NCBI GenBank assembly: GCA_944390045.1
Contig: CALXOO010000021.1
Location: forward strand, 1-38,385
Source: an uncultured Spirochaetales bacterium
GTDB taxonomy: Bacteria; Spirochaetota; Spirochaetia; Sphaerochaetales; Sphaerochaetaceae
Length of the DNA stretch: 38,385 bases
Reading direction: 5' to 3'
Within the stretch, counting starts at the first letter, position 1. Each line of letters opens with the position of its first letter. Under the pieces are notes generated by a model. It was not told the origin of the DNA, did not search any database, and worked only from the letters and a program-made list of their open reading frames with translations. Both the position numbers and the translations under genes were made by a program. Of this stretch, positions 35,115 to 38,385 are shown piece by piece.

Positions 35115-36593
35115 TCAACTGTCCGGGGAAAGATGCTCCTCCACGGCGGGAAAGGAAAACGAGAAGTCTCTGTCCAGGGGGAAGACCGGCCGCGGGACAT
35201 TCTTATAGGCGATCGTCTCCAGCACCTCATTCGTGGCCCCGGGGCTCAGGACAAGGATGCTTGAAGCGGCCATGCTTCTGAGCTCTGGCTCCAGATAGCC
35301 CAGCTTGACGGCAATCACGCTGCGTTCTGATGGATCCACGCCAAGTGACCTCATCATCGCGGGCTCATAGCATCCCACATGAGCCGATGTCACGACGACA
35401 TCCACCCCGCCGACCGACAAAAGGGCGAGGGAACAGGAGAAGTCTCCGTCCCATCCGTCTGAGAGCGCTCTGACAGAGGCCTGCGCCCTGACCGGAGTAC
35501 TGGCCTCCGGATAGAAGCGGGATCCCAGACAGATGTCTATCCGGGCACCAGTTCCCGCCCGGAAGGCCATTTCCACCACCTGCGGATCATAGACCGCCTG
35601 ATACACAAGCGGAGGATCCAGATGTGAGAGCACCTCGTCTGAGAGTATCTTCTTCAGGAAGACCGTGACGTCCTGGCTCCCGCCGGCCGTCGGGTTGTCT
35701 CCGCTGTCAGAGAGGACAACAGGACAGGCTCCGGTCCGTATGAGCCTGACTGTCTCTTCAAGCGCGCTGTCCATATCCAGCGCGCGGGTGCAGAATGAGA
35801 AGTCCCTGCGGCGGCACCAGAAGGAGTGCGCCAGCATCACGGCTTTTGAAAGCGCATCACTGCGGCTGGTCCGGCTCACCACGAGGGCGGTCACTCCCGC
35901 ATCCGGGCTGTCGGCCCAGGGAAAGCCGAGAAGATAGCTCGCACTCGCGCACTCCCCTCCCGCCTCCATTTCCTCAAGCCTGCGGATAAGGCTTCTCATC
36001 GGTTCTGTACCTGTCTCGCTCTTCTCACCGGCGATCAGCACGGGGATCCTAAAATGAGCCATATAATGTCTGACACCGGACAGTCTCTCCAGCAGCAGAC
36101 GGGCCACGGCCACACCGGTCGCGTACTCATCGGTATGCGGCGCACGCTTGTAGCCGATGAAGCAGTCGGCAAGTCCGGCCATCCGGTCGGAGAATGTACA
36201 GTGCATGTCCAGAGAGGCATAGACAGGGGTGTCCGGGCAGAGGGCCCTGATGCGGGAGAGCAGGTCGTCTTCTGCCTTTCCAAGCCCCTCCACCATCATC
36301 GAGCCGTGCAACGCCAGGCAGATGCCGTCCACAGGGAGGCTTTTGCTGAGACTATCAAGCAGCTCTGATGAGAGCCTGTCATAGCATTCGCGGCTCCACA
36401 CTCCATTCGGGACAGCACGCGCATGCAGGCCGGTGACGACTGTGCAGCCGGCACTCCGGAGTGTGTCGATTATTCCCTGGATCGAGTTGTCAGCTCCAGC
36501 AAAGTCCCGCTCCACCCTGATGTCGTCCCAGCCCGTGATGAGCGGGTTGAAGGTGTCAGATTCATGGTGGAGACCTCCAGTAAACACTCTCAT
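35115..36593 (-). CDS. M81 family metallopeptidase (MlrC-like)
   Basis: A 492-aa protein of the M81/DUF1485 family, named after MlrC, which cleaves linearised microcystin; most relatives are found in amino-acid or peptide catabolic operons with unknown substrates. Zinc-site candidates are HHES (residues 9-12), ALHGSM (94-99), LDMH (128-131) and HTDEY (153-157). VLSDSGDNPTAGGSQD opens the C-terminal domain. The ATG is 5 bases after the UPF0210 stop; the frame is open 75 codons further upstream inside UPF0210 but reads as low-complexity Arg-rich shadow. No signal peptide, so cytoplasmic. Confidence 0.85.
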   Translation of the reverse strand: MRVFTGGLHHESDTFNPLITGWDDIRVERDFAGADNSIQGIIDTLRSAGCTVVTGLHARAVPNGVWSRECYDRLSSELLDSLSKSLPVDGICLALHGSMMVEGLGKAEDDLLSRIRALCPDTPVYASLDMHCTFSDRMAGLADCFIGYKRAPHTDEYATGVAVARLLLERLSGVRHYMAHFRIPVLIAGEKSETGTEPMRSLIRRLEEMEAGGECASASYLLGFPWADSPDAGVTALVVSRTSRSDALSKAVMLAHSFWCRRRDFSFCTRALDMDSALEETVRLIRTGACPVVLSDSGDNPTAGGSQDVTVFLKKILSDEVLSHLDPPLVYQAVYDPQVVEMAFRAGTGARIDICLGSRFYPEASTPVRAQASVRALSDGWDGDFSCSLALLSVGGVDVVVTSAHVGCYEPAMMRSLGVDPSERSVIAVKLGYLEPELRSMAASSILVLSPGATNEVLETIAYKNVPRPVFPLDRDFSFSFPAVEEHLSPDS

Positions 36594-36598
36594 CGCAG

Positions 36599-37963
36599 TC
36601 AGTTCTTGAAACTGTGAACCGGAGCGGGGATCCGGCCTCCCCGGCTCACGAAGTCCTCGCAGGAGAACTGGTTGACGGCCATGATCGGCGCACTGCCCAG
36701 CAGTCCGCCGAACTCTGCTGTCTCGCCTATGCCCTTCCCGGCGACAGGTATGATCCTGACAGCCGTGGTCTTCTGGTTGACCATGCCGATCGCCATCTCG
36801 TCGGCGATGATGCCGCACAGCGTGGACTCACGCGTGTCGCCCGGAACCGCGATCATGTCCAGGCCTACTGAGCAGACGCAGGTCATCGCCTCAAGCTTCT
36901 CTATCGTCAGCGCACCGCAGCGTGCGGCCTCTATCATGCCATGATCCTCGCTGACGGGTATGAAGGCGCCTGAGAGCCCCCCGACATAACTCGAGGCCAT
37001 GATCCCGCCCTTTTTCACCTGGTCATTGAGCAGTGCTATGGCGGCTGTCGTCCCCGGGGCGCCGGCCTTCTCCAGGCCCATCGTCTCAAGGATCTCCGCA
37101 ATAGAGTCCCCGACAGCCGGCGTGGGAGCGAGTGAGAGGTCAACTATTCCAAACGGAATGCCGAGCCTCCGGCTGGCCTCCTGGGCCACAAGCTGTCCCA
37201 GGCGCGTGATCTTGAACGCGGTTTTCTTGATCTTCTCGCAGAGTGTGCCGAAGTCAGCACCCCGCACACTCTCAAGGGCACACTTGATGACGCCGGGTCC
37301 GGAGACTCCGACATTGACCACCTGATCGCTTTCCGTGACACCGTGGAAGGCGCCGGCCATGAAGGGATTGTCATCAGGCGCGTTGCAGAAGACGACAAGC
37401 TTCGCGCAGCCGATGCTGTCCCTGCCGGCAGTGAGGCGGGCCGTCTCCTTTATCATCTTTCCCATCAGCAGTACTGCATCCATGTTGATTCCGGTCTTCG
37501 TGCTGCCGAGATTGACTGATGCGCAGACGTTGTCCGTCTGACTCAGGGCCTGGGGGATCGAGCGGATCAGAAGCTCCTCGGAGGCGGTCATCCCCTTGGC
37601 AGGAAGGGCAGAGAAACCGCCGAGGAAGTTCACCCCGACCTTCTTCGCTGCCCTGTCCAGCGTCTTTGCCACGCTGACATAGTCCTCAACGCTGTGGCAG
37701 GCAGAGGCCCCTATTATCGAGACAGGCGTGACGCTGATGCGCTTGTTGACGATGGGGAGGGCGTACTCGCGCTCGATCTGGCGGCCGACTCTGACCAGAT
37801 CGCGTGCGACCGTGGTTATCTTCCTGTAGATATTGTCATTGAGCCGCTCCAGATTGTCGCTCACACAGTCCAGAAGGGATATGCCCAGTGTGATCGTCCT
37901 CACGTCCAGGTTCTCCTTCTCGATCATGGCGTTGGTTTCAGTGACTTCATTGATGTTTATCAT
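36599..37963 (-). CDS. UPF0210/PFL family protein (DUF711)
   Basis: A 454-aa conserved protein of unknown biochemical function. Recognisable blocks are [92 protein letters not shown] and [15 protein letters not shown]. The many glycines and conserved Cys suggest an enzyme. This family is typically encoded beside a small ACT-domain protein, as here: the upstream gene ends one base before the ATG, so the pair is coupled and may form a complex with amino-acid control. Confidence 0.92.
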   Translation of the reverse strand: MININEVTETNAMIEKENLDVRTITLGISLLDCVSDNLERLNDNIYRKITTVARDLVRVGRQIEREYALPIVNKRISVTPVSIIGASACHSVEDYVSVAKTLDRAAKKVGVNFLGGFSALPAKGMTASEELLIRSIPQALSQTDNVCASVNLGSTKTGINMDAVLLMGKMIKETARLTAGRDSIGCAKLVVFCNAPDDNPFMAGAFHGVTESDQVVNVGVSGPGVIKCALESVRGADFGTLCEKIKKTAFKITRLGQLVAQEASRRLGIPFGIVDLSLAPTPAVGDSIAEILETMGLEKAGAPGTTAAIALLNDQVKKGGIMASSYVGGLSGAFIPVSEDHGMIEAARCGALTIEKLEAMTCVCSVGLDMIAVPGDTRESTLCGIIADEMAIGMVNQKTTAVRIIPVAGKGIGETAEFGGLLGSAPIMAVNQFSCEDFVSRGGRIPAPVHSFKN

Positions 37964-37964
37964 G

Positions 37965-38237
37965 TCAGATCCTCTGCATCTGGTTGAAGATGTCCTCCCG
38001 CTGGAGCTTGATGATGCAGCCCATGCTGCGTCCGAGGTCCTCCAGCCCTTCGGACAGCTCAAGGAACTCAATTCCCGCGTTGTTCGTGTCAGTGATCATC
38101 ATCATGTTGAAAAAGCCGTCGACGATCGTCTGGCTGATGTCCAGTATGTTCACATTGTTCTCTGCCAGGTAGGTGCAGACCCGGGCTATGATGCCTACCC
38201 TGTCCCGGCCTACCACTGTAATAATCGATTTTCTCAT
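37965..38237 (-). CDS. ACT-domain protein, UPF0237 family
   Basis: A 90-aa single ACT domain: [45 protein letters not shown], and a C-terminal helix. ACT domains bind small ligands, often amino acids. The ATG giving [10 protein letters not shown] fits the family, but GGAGG is only one base ahead; an in-frame TTG six codons earlier is the alternative. First gene of the operon with the UPF0210, MlrC-like and AvtA-like genes, which suggests that it senses a substrate or product of that set. Confidence 0.92.
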   Translation of the reverse strand: MRKSIITVVGRDRVGIIARVCTYLAENNVNILDISQTIVDGFFNMMMITDTNNAGIEFLELSEGLEDLGRSMGCIIKLQREDIFNQMQRI

Positions 38238-38255
38238 ACCTCCGATTCTGCCCAA

Positions 38256-38385
38256 TTGATGGCGTTATTACAACAGCCGGACAACTACACAGAAACTCCA
38301 CTTATGAAGCCCCGTATTTTGAGTTTTAGCACTAGAAAGTTTTAAGGCTAAAAAGCACTTTACAGAATCAACAAGTTATACAACT
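38256..38385. other. Upstream region of the ACT operon and AT-rich window edge
   Basis: No gene seen. The promoter of the ACT operon should be here (minus-strand TAATAA just before the GC-rich stretch is a weak -10 candidate). From about 38309 to the end base composition falls to roughly one third G+C, against well over half in neighbouring genes. A short minus-strand frame reading LYNLLIL followed by a stop enters from the edge and could be the tail of a transposase, but this is too short to identify. Confidence 0.3.

Noticed and set aside
36594..36818. N-terminal extension of the MlrC-like protein into UPF0210
   Set aside because: The 75 extra residues are Arg/His-rich shadow of UPF0210, and the family begins at MRVFTGG.

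Overview
The window looks like a chromosomal segment of an anaerobic, fermentative spirochaete, possibly near Sphaerochaetaceae/Treponemataceae. The main clue is RpoB: its rifampicin pocket carries Asn where most bacteria carry Ser (E. coli position 531), a residue known from Treponema and Borrelia. The purine genes are of a kind common in gut Clostridia (separate IMP cyclohydrolase and AICAR transformylase, class I-like PurE without PurK, one long PurL). That fits a spirochaete that has exchanged genes with Clostridia, but the phylum call is inference. Arg AGG/AGA codons are frequent throughout and all three tRNAs lack an encoded CCA. I see no CRISPR array, prophage or plasmid genes.

Layout. 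(1) 1-345: repeats resembling the end of an IS21-family element, then a leftward initiator tRNA-Met with its own promoter and terminator. (2) 508-12895, plus strand: a tightly packed operon purE-purC-purF-purM-purN-purO-like-purH(transformylase)-purD-purL, followed by a LUD-domain gene and a DNA-alkylation-repair-like gene. It covers PRPP to IMP except PurB (and PurK). (3) 12948-14357: a solitary, divergent trpB behind a promoter overlaid by two palindromic operator-like sites. (4) 14419-19214: an L-rhamnose locus, rhaM, an AraC regulator on the opposite strand, then rhaB-rhaA-rhaD, ending in a terminator. (5) 19256-33135, minus strand: the transcription/translation cluster tRNA-Thr, rpmG, tRNA-Trp, secE, nusG, rplK, rplA, rplJ, rplL, rpoB, rpoC, rpsL, rpsG, then an MFS transporter beyond the terminator. 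fusA and tuf do not follow rpsG. (6) 33250-38237: a plus-strand zinc phospholipase C-like gene facing a compact minus-strand operon of ACT-domain protein, UPF0210 protein, M81/MlrC-like peptidase and AvtA-like aminotransferase. The last ~75 bases are AT-rich and may be another mobile-element edge.

Most of the window is core metabolism and information processing. The less ordinary parts are the ACT/UPF0210/MlrC/AvtA operon, the orphan TrpB with changed active-site neighbours and tandem operators, the two extra genes at the end of the purine operon, and strong RNA hairpins in the ribosomal/RNA-polymerase cluster.
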